Below, in pieces: positions 31,855 through 45,539 of a stretch of DNA of 64,000 nt (positions are counted from its first letter, which is position 1; each line of letters opens with the position of its first letter). Both the position numbers and the translations under genes were made by a program. Source of the DNA: Megalonaias nervosa (lineage: Eukaryota > Mollusca > Bivalvia > Unionida > Unionidae); assembly GCA_016617855.1 (NCBI GenBank), contig JAECUM010016699.1:1-64000 (forward strand), in the 5' to 3' direction. The notes under the pieces are model-generated. The model did not search any database and was not told the origin of the DNA. It saw only the letters and a program-made list of their open reading frames with translations.

Positions 31855-33594
31855 TACAAGTGGATTAACCACAACTTTGTTTCCAGCTAGGTCGTTGCAT
31901 AGTAACAAATGAATGCCCTCAACGGGTAAAGAAAACACTGTACCGACTGTCACAGGTCCTGGAACTAAGTCTCATGACAAATTTACAGAATGGAGAGGAA
32001 CATTAGCAAAGCCCCACTCTACTCCCTGAATGAGAACACTCCCATTAGAACAGGACTTCTCAGTAAAAGGCAAAGTACCTGATAATAAAAGACTCTGAGA
32101 AGTTCCTGTATCCCTTAAAATTTTAATAGGGATAGGATTGGCCAAATCACCCAAGTGTGATATAGAACCCTTCGAAATGAATGGTTCATAATTCTCAATA
32201 GTAAAATCAGACTGGGGTTTATGAGACGTATTGCTTTCAATAAATGACCGTGACCTTGACCTCCTAGAAATAAGAGCATTTGGGATAGGTCTATCTTGAC
32301 TCTGATGCCTATATTTCAATTTGAAGCAATCAGAAATGACGTGTCTTTTTTCTTGCAATAGGTACACGTAGGAATAGACAAGGATTTTGAATCAAGTTTA
32401 TCAGAAACTTGATTTTTAGAAGTTGTGCCAGATTGAGTTTTAGAAGGAGTCGTATTAGGCTGAAATTCCTTTCTACCAGTAGACTGTTGAGTGAATGATT
32501 TGCCTACAACAGGAACTTTATGAGTCAAGGAATACTCATCTGCAGCAAGAGCAGCATTTTCCATGGTTTCGATCTTATGCTCTTCAAGAAGATTCTTAAT
32601 GTCATTAGGAACACAGTTCTTGAACTCTTCAAGTAATACAAGTTGTTCGAGACTTTCATAATCATGTTCAACTTTCTTGACTAAGCACCATCTCTTAAAT
32701 AACTGCTCTTTTTCTCTTGCAAATTCAACATAAGTTTCTCCAGCTTCTTTTTTTATAGTTTCTAAATTTTTGCTGATAAGCCTCAGGGACTAATGCATAA
32801 CCCTTTAAGATGCACTCCTTAACCAAATCATAGTCAGAACTTTGCTGAACTGACAGGGATGCATAGATATCTCGGGCCTTGCCAAAATGTACACATTGCA
32901 ATAATTGAGTCCAATGCTCCCTTGGCCATTTCAAATTTTCAGCAACATTTTCAAAATGAATAAAATATTTGTCTACTTCTTTTTCTCTAAAAGGGGGCAC
33001 TAACCTGATATTTCTTGTAATGTCAAAACTAGAATTTGTATGTGAAGTGGGATCGTGCTTTTCACTTGCCAGCTCATTTCTTTCATTTTAAGTTCAAATT
33101 CCTTTTCATCCTTCTCTTTTGTATTTGCATCTGTACGTACATTTGTTCTTTTTGAAACTCCAATTGCGTTTATCTTTCTTCCTCTCCTGTCTCCCTCTCT
33201 CCTCTTTCTCAAATTGTAATTTTATTTATCATTCTCTCTTTCCTGTTTCTCTCTCCTTCTCTTCAAATTGCAATTGCAATTGCTTCTCTCTTTCCTCCTT
33301 CTGAAGCTCGAGCTTCCTTAACTCCAATTCCAGCTTGTATTTCATTTTTAATTCCTTTAATTTTATGTCAGAGTCTGATACCGACTTACTGACCGATGAC
33401 AAAACACCTTTATCAAGAACATTCTTCTCTACCAAATACTGAATCAAAATATTTTTAATTTCTTGTTTCGTTAGGGAAGAATTTGCTTCAGAAAGATCGT
33501 ATTTTCTGGCAAGTTCTATCAACTCATCTTTTTTCAAACTATCCAACTGCTCCTGAGTAGGACTAGAAAGAAAAGTCTCCACTTTTAATGACAT
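31855..33594 (-). pseudogene. Gypsy element 1 gag-protease
   Basis: Start chosen at MSLKVETFLSSPTQEQLDSL (33,594), the same as MPSKVEIFLSNPTQEQ in element 2. The N-terminal domain contains KKDELIELARKYDLSE, a coiled-coil KEEREKQLQLQFEEKERE follows, then a capsid-like VPPFREKEVDKYFIHFE and WTQLLQCV. The zinc knuckle is CTYCKKK...H...DC, broken by a frameshift at about 32,345. The protease active site reads LRDTGTSQSLLL. At least three frame breaks make it non-functional. Gag coats the RNA; the aspartic protease would process the polyprotein. Confidence 0.8.
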
Positions 33595-33724
33595 TGTGAA
33601 TGAAAGCCTGTTGTTTTCACTTAAGATTTCAAACAAAATGAAAAATAGTACTTGGGATTTAAAAACGAGGGGAATTTAAATTTCTAAAAACAATTTTCTG
33701 AAATATTTTAGCCAAAATTCAAAT

Positions 33725-33742
33725 ATCCCGGACGAGCCCCCA
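33725..33742 (-). promoter_or_regulatory. Primer binding site, tRNA-Pro
   Basis: Minus strand TGGGGGCTCGTCCGGGAT, 9 nt after the LTR. It is complementary to the 3' end of tRNA-Pro, the primer used by several retroelements. In element 2 the same site is degraded (about 54,731-54,751). Confidence 0.8.
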
Positions 33743-33751
33743 ATTTTCTCT

Positions 33752-34684
33752 TGTTACGTGTAGGCTCCTATAAAAGTAACAAATGAAAAGAGTGAAGCCA
33801 ACAAGCTTTGTAAATTTAACAAAAATGATTTATTTCTCTAGAAAACAACGTACAAAATAGAAATCGGACTTACAGTTTGTGAATATAATCCAAAATTTAA
33901 TCCTAAGATTGAAAAATATCACTTAACAGTTCTAATTGAATCCAGGCTCGAATCTCGATCAAAATCCAATATGGAAGGCGATGACGTCAGATGAGGTCGT
34001 GGTGCAAATGGGAACAATTCCTCGTTGAAACACAATTTATAATGTTTCCGTTTAGAATTTCCAGAATTAATTTCCACTGAATATCTTTCTCCCAGAACTT
34101 TTATAAATATGAAGCACTTGTGTAGTTTTCTAGAGAATGAATTATTAAATTCCAAAAAATAGATGAACTTCAGAACAAGCCGGCATCAACAATATAAACA
34201 CCTCGTACCCTCAAGGTGTAGGAATACGACTGACTAGATCTAGTAGAAAATGGCTGTTTTAAGCCTCGATTTTAGATCACATGGTGGGTCACGTGACGGT
34301 TTACGTGACCACTAATTTGAACAGCGCAGTAAAAAAGAATGAAAATTATCACGTAGTCCCGAATAGCCCTATCTAAGACTCAGATTCTCACACTGAAAAT
34401 AAATTAAAAAAGAAAGGCTGTTTACAACTCAGCAAACACGTGGGCCGAATATGACCTTGGTAATAGCCAATCGTTTCCATTCAATGTTTACAAACACTAT
34501 GAACCAAAGTGAGCTAAAAACTGTGCTGAAGTAACCGTTAATATCTAATCGGGTCAAGCCAATTTTCCGAAAGAGACTCAAATCCAATGAAAATTATCAT
34601 TACAATAAAATGTAATGAAATAAAATTAAAATAAAAAAGAATTTCAAACTCACATACAAGTACTTACATTACATATACGTAACA
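33752..34684 (-). repeat. 5' LTR of gypsy element 1
   Basis: 933 bp with inverted ends TGTTACGT...ACGTAACA. Contains AATAAA-type words near the gag-proximal end. Confidence 0.85.
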
Positions 34685-35344
34685 TCAGACAATATTAAAA
34701 CACACTTTAAACCTAAAGTACATTGTCTGCTATGTTGACAACAAAGAACTCTTTTGTTTCATGATATTTAAAATTAGTAATAGATTGAGTTATTGGTCTC
34801 TTTAACAACTGCTACTATATGACTCTCTTCAAATGTAATTTAATATCATACCGGTACGTATGAATTGTAACAATAAGCGAGTAGTAAAGTAATATACATC
34901 CAGGCATTTGCTTGCTTTGCTCTTCAAGCTACGTTTTGTTATTATCGATTTTCTTTTCTATTTTACCCATTTTAACATCTACTGCAATGCTCGCTATGCT
35001 GATTCCAGAGTTTAATTCAGTTTTGATTATCTCTGTTTTCTTTTCTTTCGGCTTTAACTCTATGAAACCTACTGCTTAAAACGAGGGTCTTTTCTGTCTA
35101 ATTAAGTTTTTAATAGATATCATTTTTGCTAATATTTGCTATATTTGTTCATTCTTCTTCTGGACCTCTAACGGCGTATTAGTGTTGACAATGAAGTTGC
35201 TGTTTTATATTGTCAATTTTGGTACTGATTTAATGTTTTACGTTTTTAGTTTCATGTCGTTTTGTTGGATTTCACAAACTGAGTCTTTCTGCAGTCTATT
35301 TTAGTTAAAATGGGATTAAGTGACTCCGCGGCTGTTTATGGTTG
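34685..35344. other. No gene seen
   Basis: AT-rich sequence without recognisable coding or repeat structure. Confidence 0.5.
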
Positions 35345-35352
35345 TTCTGATG

Positions 35353-35383
<31 letters not shown>

Positions 35384-35625
35384 CTGTGTGTGTGTGTATG
35401 TGTATATGTGTGTGTGTGTGTGATATTTGGATTTTTAACATAGATTTTAACATTTTTGCAGTTTAATTGCTACGCTGTCTGCAGTGTGGCAGTTTATAAT
35501 GATGTCTAGCACTGGGGCATCATGCCGCAGACACGTAGCATGACGTTCTAAAGAGTCACATTATCCTGACACCAGGCCGTGCAGTCCTAACACTAACTTC
35601 TTAATGATGAGCGCCTAGCGAGGTG
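35345..35625 (-). mobile_element. SINE, copy 3
   Basis: Minus orientation. The (GT)n at 35,358-35,421 is its (CA)n tail, followed by GCTACGCTGTCTGCAGTGTG, GATGTCTAGCACTGGGGC and CCTGACACCAGGCCGTGCAG. The tRNA-like head is missing. Confidence 0.8.
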
Positions 35626-35934
35626 ATGTTTATTTGAATTTAGAATGGTTCTTTCCCTTGTTTTCAAACAAAGAAAGGTGTTATCGTGAGCTGCACGAAC
35701 ACGATAAGTATTACGTCATATGTTTACTAATCTTTTGGTTCTAAAGTACTCATTTATTGCAAAGATACTACTCCATATATTAAGCATATAATTTCCAGAT
35801 TAAAGTCAGTGTGCTATTAGGTAATTAACTTTGCACTGATTATGTTCATTTGATTCTTCCTTTTTCGTATTTTTTGTTTGTTTGTAGAAGGTGAGCACTT
35901 TTGTAAATGCTTAAGTACTATCAAACTGTCGATT

Positions 35935-36120
35935 GTAAATTGATCAATTGAAATGGAGTAATTATGTAAATTGATTAACTGAAATGGAGTAATTATGTAA
36001 ATTGATTAATTGAAATGGAGTAACTATGTAAATTTATTAATTGAAATGAAGTCATTATGTAAATTGACTAATTGAAATGGAGTAATTATGCAAATTGATT
36101 AATTGAAATGGAGTAATTAT
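35935..36120. repeat. 31-bp minisatellite, six units
   Basis: Exactly 6 x 31 bp, beginning GTAAATTGATTAATTGAAAT and ending GGAGTAATTAT, each unit differing by one to four bases. No indels. Confidence 0.95.
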
Positions 36121-38529
<2,409 letters not shown>

Positions 38530-39987
38530 TCAAAACTGCCATTGTAAAGCCTCTCTTGAAGAAACCGATACTTGACCCTAACGATTTAAAGAACTATCGA
38601 CTTTATGTAACCTCTCATTCATTTAAAAATGCCATAGAAAAAGTTCTTCTATCCCAACTTGTATTTCATCTGAATTCGAATAATCTTTCTAGCAATGTAC
38701 AATCTGCATATCACCGCTGCCATAGTATTGAAATTGCCTTTCTGAGAGTAGTTAACGACCTTCTGTCTGTTTTGAATAATAGAAAGGTTACATTCCTCGC
38801 CCTCTTTGACTTGTCTGTGGCATTTGACACAATACACCATTATATATTGCTTCACTGTGTCTAATATGTATCTGGTATTCACGAAACTGACTTACCATTG
38901 TTCAAGTTCTACTTAGTCAAGAGGATATAAATTATGTCCGTAAATGTAAAACATTCAAACCCAGTTGATCTGTGTTTTGGCGTTCCACAAGGCTCTGCTC
39001 TCGGCCCTGTTCTCTTCATTCTGATTATTCAGCCGCTCTCAAGTGTCATAGATCGACATCCGGTGTCTAAGCAATTGCTCGCTGATGACACTGAAATATA
39101 CAAATCTAGCTGCCAGCTGAACTTGAGGCTACCATCCAAGGCGTAGAGAGATGCATTTCCGATGTGTAGTAATGACAAGTAACAAGCTGCAGATGAATGA
39201 TGATAAAACTGAACCTATCCTGATCACCACGCAAAGGCTTTCTCATTCATATCCTTTTCCTTAAACAATAAGTATTGTTTTTAAATACCAACATTAACCT
39301 CACACAGTCAGTACGAAACATAGGTGTCCCTCTCAACATTTCGCTCTAAATACACGAACATGTCATGAACATATGCACGGCTGCATATCTGGAGTTCAGA
39401 CGCATCAGTTCCATTGGCAGTTTTCGTTCCGTTGATTCCACTAAAATACTTATGCGTTTCTTAGTACTTTCAAGACTGGACTATTGTAATTAACTTCGGT
39501 CTGGTTTGTCTCAGTATCTAGTACAGAAACTTCTAAAAGTTCAAAACACAGTTGCTTAGATCATCCTTAGAGTACGAAGAACTGAGCACACCTCCCCATG
39601 CTCTGTAAAATTCACTGGTTATCCGTTCGATCCAGAATCAAACACAAAATCTGTTCAACATGCTACATTTCGTTGACTGGCCCTAGTCGAATATATCTAC
39701 CGGACCTCACCCATGCGTACCAGGGCCAAGCTGCGTGAAAGGAATTGTCCATAGATCTTAGACACAAGGACACTGCGATCTCACTTAATGTGCTCTCGAA
39801 ACCCACCTATTTTGACTACATGAACAGACTTAATAATGTTTACTTCCTTAACTATGTTCAGCATGGTTTTGTTTTGTAATTTCATGGTATTTGTTTTTGT
39901 AAGTTTGACGTTGTGTATGGTTTTATGTATTATCTAAGATTGTATAGCGATTGAAGCTTCTCAAGATTAGGCCCTGTATTAAGTCCA

Positions 39988-40040
<53 letters not shown>
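38530..40040 (+). mobile_element. CR1/L2-group LINE fragment with (TTA)n tail
   Basis: The RT starts KKPILDPNDLKNYRL (normally LKNYRPVS) with LSSNVQSAYHRCHSIEIAFLRV, then FLALFDLSVAFDTIHH (motif A), FGVPQGSALGPVLFILIIQP (motif B) and LLADDTEIYK (motif C). A decayed C-terminal part is recognisable around 39,570-39,700. The 3' end is a (TTA)n tail at 39,989-40,040. It is 5' truncated, with stops at 38,862 and 39,145. Confidence 0.8.
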
Positions 40041-40044
<4 letters not shown>

Positions 40045-40580
40045 ATGCATAATACTGAATGAAATTAAGCTTTAGACCACAAGCTTTGCTACATTAAAAC
40101 TATACAATTCGGATATTTTTTATAGGACGTGAAATTACTTAGAAGCTATGTTTCATCAAGTGAACCAGGGACATTCAACCTTTTTTCTGGAGGGGAGGGG
40201 GAGAGCACAACAGATTAAATCCTTAAAGTTACGGGCAGCACGAGAAAGAAAATGTGAATAATTAAATACGAAAATTCAAAAGAATTATTACATAATACGA
40301 ATAACATTTATATTACATAGTTGTAATAATATTGTTAAGCAAGATAGACACATATTATGGTAGATACAACACCAGAATCTAGTACAGAAAAATGAAATAA
40401 GTATTAATTAAAATGCATATTTTCAAAAGGACTGAGAGTGAAGTAGATTTGATAAGATTATTTGAATTTCTGTTTCAAATGTTCATGTAGTAATTGAATA
40501 CAGACGAGTCCCATGCCTGGAATAATTGAAAGTATGTAAAAGAATGCAGACAGTAGACTGAAAGTGAACAAATTTAAAAC
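40041..40580. other. No gene seen
   Basis: AT-rich sequence between the LINE tail and the 3' end of the AA15 coding remnant. Confidence 0.5.
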
Positions 40581-41904
40581 CTAAAGATGGGAAAGCATTG
40601 CAACATCATTAGCAATGAAGAACATCAAGATCCGTAATGCACCATACGTAAATCGTCTATCCATTTTCAATTGCCTCTCTGTTAAGATAACATTTCTAAT
40701 TAGTGCTTCTCTATGAATCGTGTCGTTAACGGCTCTGTGCAAGCTATGGACGGCTGCAAGCGTTGCTCTATCCCTGTCAATGGGCGTTTGCCAGAAATGC
40801 TAAAGGTTCATATTTAGATGGTGGGCATTGTTTATGCTCTCCACAAAGGCGAGTTTTTGATAAAATTCTTGTATTTGAGGTGAAGTGAGAGCCATCTGCG
40901 CCTGAACGTTTGGAGACGCCTCGGTTATGAATTGATGAGGCATGTCAAGCGATTGTGTACGAATTGTATTCGTCATGCGAACTTCGTTAGCAGGAAAGAT
41001 GTGTGCATTACTATTTCAGAAACTTTGTAGCTGTTGTTGTCCAACAAGCGATTGTCCTTGATCAAGTGGATTTTGCATTATGTCGATCCGCTGAGCCCTG
41101 TTCAGAATTGCCGCTTGCATCTGTGAACGATTGTCTATAATTCCTTGTTCTTGAAGTAAATGCAGTTGTGCCTGCACGAGACCTTCTCTTGTGTGTAAAA
41201 TCATTCCATTATGCGGTACTGTTGGATAGGAACTATCATGTAGCCTTTCATTGGCAGCATTATTATGTAGGAATTCATTGGATGCTTCCATGAAGGCAAT
41301 GCTTGGATGATCAGTAGAATTGTTGCTGATCCTTTGATTCTGTAATGGCCTGAGAACTGATTTTAGAGTGGTCCAACCCGTGGAATTTATTGGGAATCAA
41401 TATTATTTGAGAATTGTGAGTTAGAAGGGATATAATTTCAAACTAATCTGACACTACTTGGTTCTAATGTTTTTAATATGTCTTGGACAGCCCCGATGAT
41501 TGTTGCAGATTCCATTTCATCTTTTCCACTGGTTGAATGTATCACTTCTTTATTTCATGGAATACTGGCTAGGTTATTTTCCAACTTGTTCTGCTTTCTG
41601 TTGTTTTCTTGATGGTTGTTATATTGACCTCTTTGTAGCGAACTTCGTCGCTTTGTCTGGGCTTTAGTATATCCTTATTTTCCCCAGGAAATGAAGTATC
41701 AGATGTGAATTCCTCAAAGACCTTGACAGAGTCTGCTGATACTAGTCCCTTTTCACTCTGAATAATAGCGACAGGAGCATTATGATTGGTACGTGTTTCT
41801 GGAACAATTACCTGTTGCTGTCACATAGAATTTGTTGCGTCGACATTGCCCTGCATTTTATTTGTGTGGATGGGCTCTTATGTCAGAATGCAAGGGTTTT
41901 AATT
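40581..41904 (-). pseudogene. AA15 gene, decayed Gln/Asn-rich C-terminal tail
   Basis: After the stop at 41,905 coding-like sequence goes on. The same frame reads QQQVIVPETRTNHNAPVAII...SADSVKVFEEF down to about 41,570. Other frames then hold MESATIIGAVQDILKTL and, from about 41,395, PLQNQRISNN...LVGQQQLQSF, stop, MTNTIRTQSLDMPHQF, stop, DRDRATLAAVHSL, and a hydrophobic end GALRILMFFIANDVAM before TAG at 40,581. Long low-complexity tails after the catalytic domain are known in AA15 proteins. Alternative: short extra exons, or a separate gene. Confidence 0.5.
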
Positions 41905-42220
41905 TCAGTGGATGTTGTGGTTCAGGTGGCATATGCACGCTGAGTTGTCCTCTCGTTCCAGCCACGCTGATGCTTGGTTTTTATCATCGGGTACAATGCC
42001 ATTGAATTCATGGCTCAAGGCTGGAGTTCTCCCTATTTCATGATTGTGAACAGGTAAGTTCGGTGTCTGATATAAGATTGGTAAACCATCAGCGATTTTG
42101 AAATGAGTGTTGACAATGGTACTATGGCTTTCAATGCTGATGTCAGCACAATTTATGAAGGTCTCCTGCACGCCACATCCTAAGCAGCTTTTTCCATCTC
42201 TATTGTTTACCCAAGCGTTA

Positions 42221-42221
<1 letters not shown>
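41905..42221 (-). pseudogene. AA15 LPMO, exon 3
   Basis: Begins after TATATAG|GT and continues exon 2 in phase 1. Reads GNAWVNNRDGKSCLGCGVQE, then TFINCADISIE, the C-terminal signature of AA15 domains (GCGxQETFxxCADI). A 70-residue tail rich in His, Asn and Pro follows to a TGA. The catalytic part is intact, but the tail beyond is broken, so the gene as a whole is probably dead. The acceptor abuts a TA array instead of a pyrimidine tract. Confidence 0.75.

Positions 42222-42222
<1 letters not shown>

Positions 42223-42271
<49 letters not shown>
42223..42271. repeat. (TA)n array at AA15 exon 3 acceptor
   Basis: Pure TA dinucleotides between the exon 3 splice acceptor and a solo LTR. Confidence 0.95.
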
Positions 42272-42278
<7 letters not shown>

Positions 42279-43041
42279 TTACGAATGTGTAATTAAATTG
42301 CATGTGTGTTAGTTTTAAAATTCTTTTTTATTTTATTTTTGTTTCATTACATTTTATTGTAATGATAATTTTCACTGGATTTGAATCTTTTTTTCGGAAA
42401 ATTGACTTGACCCGATTAGATTATATTTTATCAGCACTATTTTTAGCTCACTTTTAGTTCATAGATTTTGTAAACATCGAGTGAAGACAACTTGCTATTG
42501 CCAAGGTCATTTTCGGCTAACGTGTTAGCTGAATTGTAACAGCCTTCCTTTTTTTATTTATTTCCAGTGTGAAAATTTGATTCTTAGATAGGGCTATTCT
42601 AGCTACGTGATAATTGTCATTTTTTATTGTGCTATTCAAGTTAGAAATCACGTAGCCTGTCAGGTGAACTACCATGTGATCTAAAATCGAGGCTTAAAAC
42701 AGCCAATTGGTATTAAATTTATTCAATCGTATGTTAAACCTTGAGGGCTCAAGAGGTTTCAATTGTTGAAGCCAGATTGTTTTTAAAGTTTATCTGTTTT
42801 TTGGGATTTAATAATTTATTCTCTAGAAAACTACTACTTTTTATAAAAAGTTCTGGGAGAAAGATATTCAGTGGACATTTATTCTGGAATTCTAAACGGA
42901 AACATTATAAACTGTGATTCAATCGAGGATCTGTTGCCAATTTTTACATTGTTTTCTAGGGAAATAAATTATTTTGTTGAAATTTACAAAGCTTGTTGAC
43001 TTCACTCTTTTCTCTTGTTACCTTGGTACGAGCCTACACGT

Positions 43042-43045
<4 letters not shown>
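42272..43045 (+). mobile_element. Solo LTR of the gypsy family in AA15 intron 2
   Basis: Plus orientation. Matches the reverse complement of 33,752-34,684: CATTTTATTGTAATGATAAT, AGATAGGGCTATTC, CATGTGATCTAAAATCGAGG, AAAGCTTGTTGACTTCACTC and the end CCTACACGTAACA. The 5' end has lost the TGTTACG. TA arrays flank both sides. Confidence 0.8.

Positions 43046-43108
<63 letters not shown>
43046..43108. repeat. (TA)n array
   Basis: Pure TA run between the solo LTR and the RTE LINE 3' flank. Confidence 0.95.
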
Positions 43109-43111
<3 letters not shown>

Positions 43112-44127
43112 CATTGTGTAATCGTCGGACACACTAAAGTTAATCCTTCCGAGCAAACCTGTTGCAGCCTCATCATCATCATCATCATCAGTCCCATAGT
43201 CTGGTAGACCGTTGGGGCACCACACAAGACCGAACAATCAGCTTCCTCCATTCCTTTCGATTTTCCGTCTTTCTCATTGAGTCGCTCAATGTCAAGCCTG
43301 TCCACTCTCGAATGTTGTCTTCCCACATCTTTCTCTACCTGCCTCTCTTTCATCTTCCTTGTACAGTGCCTTGCAGGATTGTCTTGACAAGTCCTGATGA
43401 TCGTGAGACATGACCATACCATTGCAGTTTACGTTTTTTCACTGTGCTTAGAAGGTCTTCGTGAGGCCCAATGGCTTGTCTGATTCTTTGCCGTATTTCT
43501 TCATTGGTGATACGGTCTTTGCATGAGACACCGAGGATCTTTCGGAAGCATCTCATCTCTGTGGCTTGTATCCTTTTCTCTAAGTCAGCTGTTATGGTCC
43601 ATGATTCACAGGCGTAGAGAAATATGGAGATAACCAATGAGTGCATCAGTCTGACCTTTGAACTGAGTGCGATGTTCTTGTCGTTCCAGATGGGCTTCAG
43701 TTTTGTCAGCGCTGCTGTTGTCTGCGCAATCCTGGAGAGTACTTCAGGCTTTGATCCTTCATCTGTTACAATTCCCCCAAAATACTTGAAGCTGTGGACT
43801 GTTTCTAGCTTCATACCTTGGACCCTGATGTCAGTACTGATGCCCATGGTGTTGTTGGTCATCAGTTTGGTCTTCTCTGCACTGATTTCCATGCCGTAGG
43901 CTGCGGAAGTTTTGTCGAGGCTCTCTACTAAGCTAGCTATTTCTTGTTCATTTCCTGCTAGTCCATCAATGTCGTTGGCAAAACGTAAGTTGGTGACTGT
44001 TCTGCCTCCGATGCTGACTGTCCCTTCATGCTTTTCAAGCGCGTCAGCCATGATTCTCTCCAGAAAGATGTTGAATAGTGTGGGAGAGAGCCGACAGCCT
44101 TGTCTGACTCCGACTGTCGTTCTGAAC

Positions 44128-44130
<3 letters not shown>
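43109..44130 (-). mobile_element. RTE-clade LINE, 5' truncated
   Basis: The minus frame 43,350-44,051 plus upstream sequence reads VGVRQGCRLSPTLFNIFLE (RT motif B), LRFANDIDGLAG (motif C, FADD with one change), SFKYFGGIVTDEGS, KVRLMHSLVISIFLYACESW and RKLQWYGHVSRSS: the RTE C-terminal half in order. The 3' end carries a (TGATGA)n-type run at about 43,172-43,192, the usual RTE tail. A TGA frame break lies near 43,350. Truncation falls exactly at a TA array. Confidence 0.85.

Positions 44131-44193
<63 letters not shown>
44131..44193. repeat. (TA)n array
   Basis: Pure TA run at the 5' truncation point of the RTE LINE. Confidence 0.95.
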
Positions 44194-44197
<4 letters not shown>

Positions 44198-44667
44198 ACC
44201 AAGAGTTCCCATTCTTTGAAAGATTAATCCTTTCAATCTATTGTTACAGTTGATTCTGAGATGGAATGTCTGCTAAAAAAAACCTATTGGATTCACCGTC
44301 TTAATACGGTATATCCAAAAGGTCTAAATTCCAAAACACTATATGACATTCATTAATCTAATTTTTTTTTTAATTATATCCCCTGTTTACACATAGTTAA
44401 GAATATTTTTATATTATTCTAATTTACTGAATAACTTAACTAGTGAAAGTATAGGCTAATATCATAAAAATAAGTTCAATAATTCCTTAAAAATTAAAGG
44501 ACATTTTAAATTAATTCTAAAGATATTAAGATTAATTATTTATAGAATACTTATTTATTTTATAATTATAAATATTATGCACACCATAATTGTTTAATAA
44601 TTTTTTATTATATAATATGAGTTCTGATAAAATAGTTAACATTCGTCAATAACATATCAAGATATTT

Positions 44668-44708
<41 letters not shown>

Positions 44709-45327
44709 TGAGATTTATAGAACAACTATAATTATAGCTTAAATAACAACTCCAGGAAATTGATACATTAAAAGATACTATTGATTTGAATGGTCTACAA
44801 TCCCTAACTCAAAATTTAATAAAATCGAAATTCAATAAAAATAATACAAGAAACACACACACATTGGAAAAACACGAATACATAAAATACTTTAACTTTT
44901 GGCACTAGGGAGTTCCTCATATGATGTTAATCTGAGAGGGACCACACCAATAATCTGTATTTTATTCAAATGGGTATTATGCAAAATAAAAATTTTAATA
45001 AAACTGTTTATCTCTATTTATTCATAAACGTTTATGAGATAGTGTTCAATAGAGATTTACGTATCTTTAAGATCCAGTTTTATGTATTAAAATATTATTA
45101 ATCTGTGCTGTATATGCATATTTCCATGTCAACTATTCGTTAAAGACTAAGACAATTAAGTTAAAAATGTACGTATGACGTCATCTTGTTTATGTTATAT
45201 TGTTTATATTATTGATCACTTAGATTCACAATATATTTAATGACGTAATCAATGATATTGAATTCAGTTTGAATTCAGTCTGATGAAGCAATAAAGCGAA
45301 ACCGGTCACATTCTACGTGTTGGTGTT

Positions 45328-45328
<1 letters not shown>
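44194..45328. other. Intronic AT-rich stretch
   Basis: No gene. Holds a (TA)n(TG)n tract at about 44,671-44,709. Near 45,276-45,300, CTGATGA and GCGAAACC surround a short potential stem, reminiscent of a hammerhead core (see findings). Confidence 0.5.

Positions 45329-45386
<58 letters not shown>
45329..45386. repeat. (TA)n array
   Basis: About 28 TA dinucleotides. Confidence 0.95.
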
Positions 45387-45391
<5 letters not shown>

Positions 45392-45539
45392 GCCTAAACA
45401 CTTTCGACTCTAAATGAACCTTTTCAAAGGCAAATACAAAACACAGACAAGACAAACAAAAACACGTCAAGGTTACAAAATTTTACACGGCTATTCTACA
45501 GAAATAAAAGCTTGAATGGATTGATCTTTCAGCTAGCTA

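Larger units (their letters stand above)
31855..34684 (-). mobile_element. Ty3/gypsy element 1, 5' part (LTR-gag-PR)
   Basis: Minus strand order: LTR 34,684-33,752, tRNA-Pro primer site, gag, protease, then an abrupt end near 31,855. Integrase, RT and the 3' LTR are missing. The same family gives the solo LTRs at 10.4 and 42.3 kb and element 2 at 53.8 kb. Confidence 0.85.

Noticed and set aside
42222..42303. N-terminal IYIYIY stretch of the exon 3 ORF
   Set aside because: Translation of the intronic TA array; the exon starts at the acceptor at 42,221.
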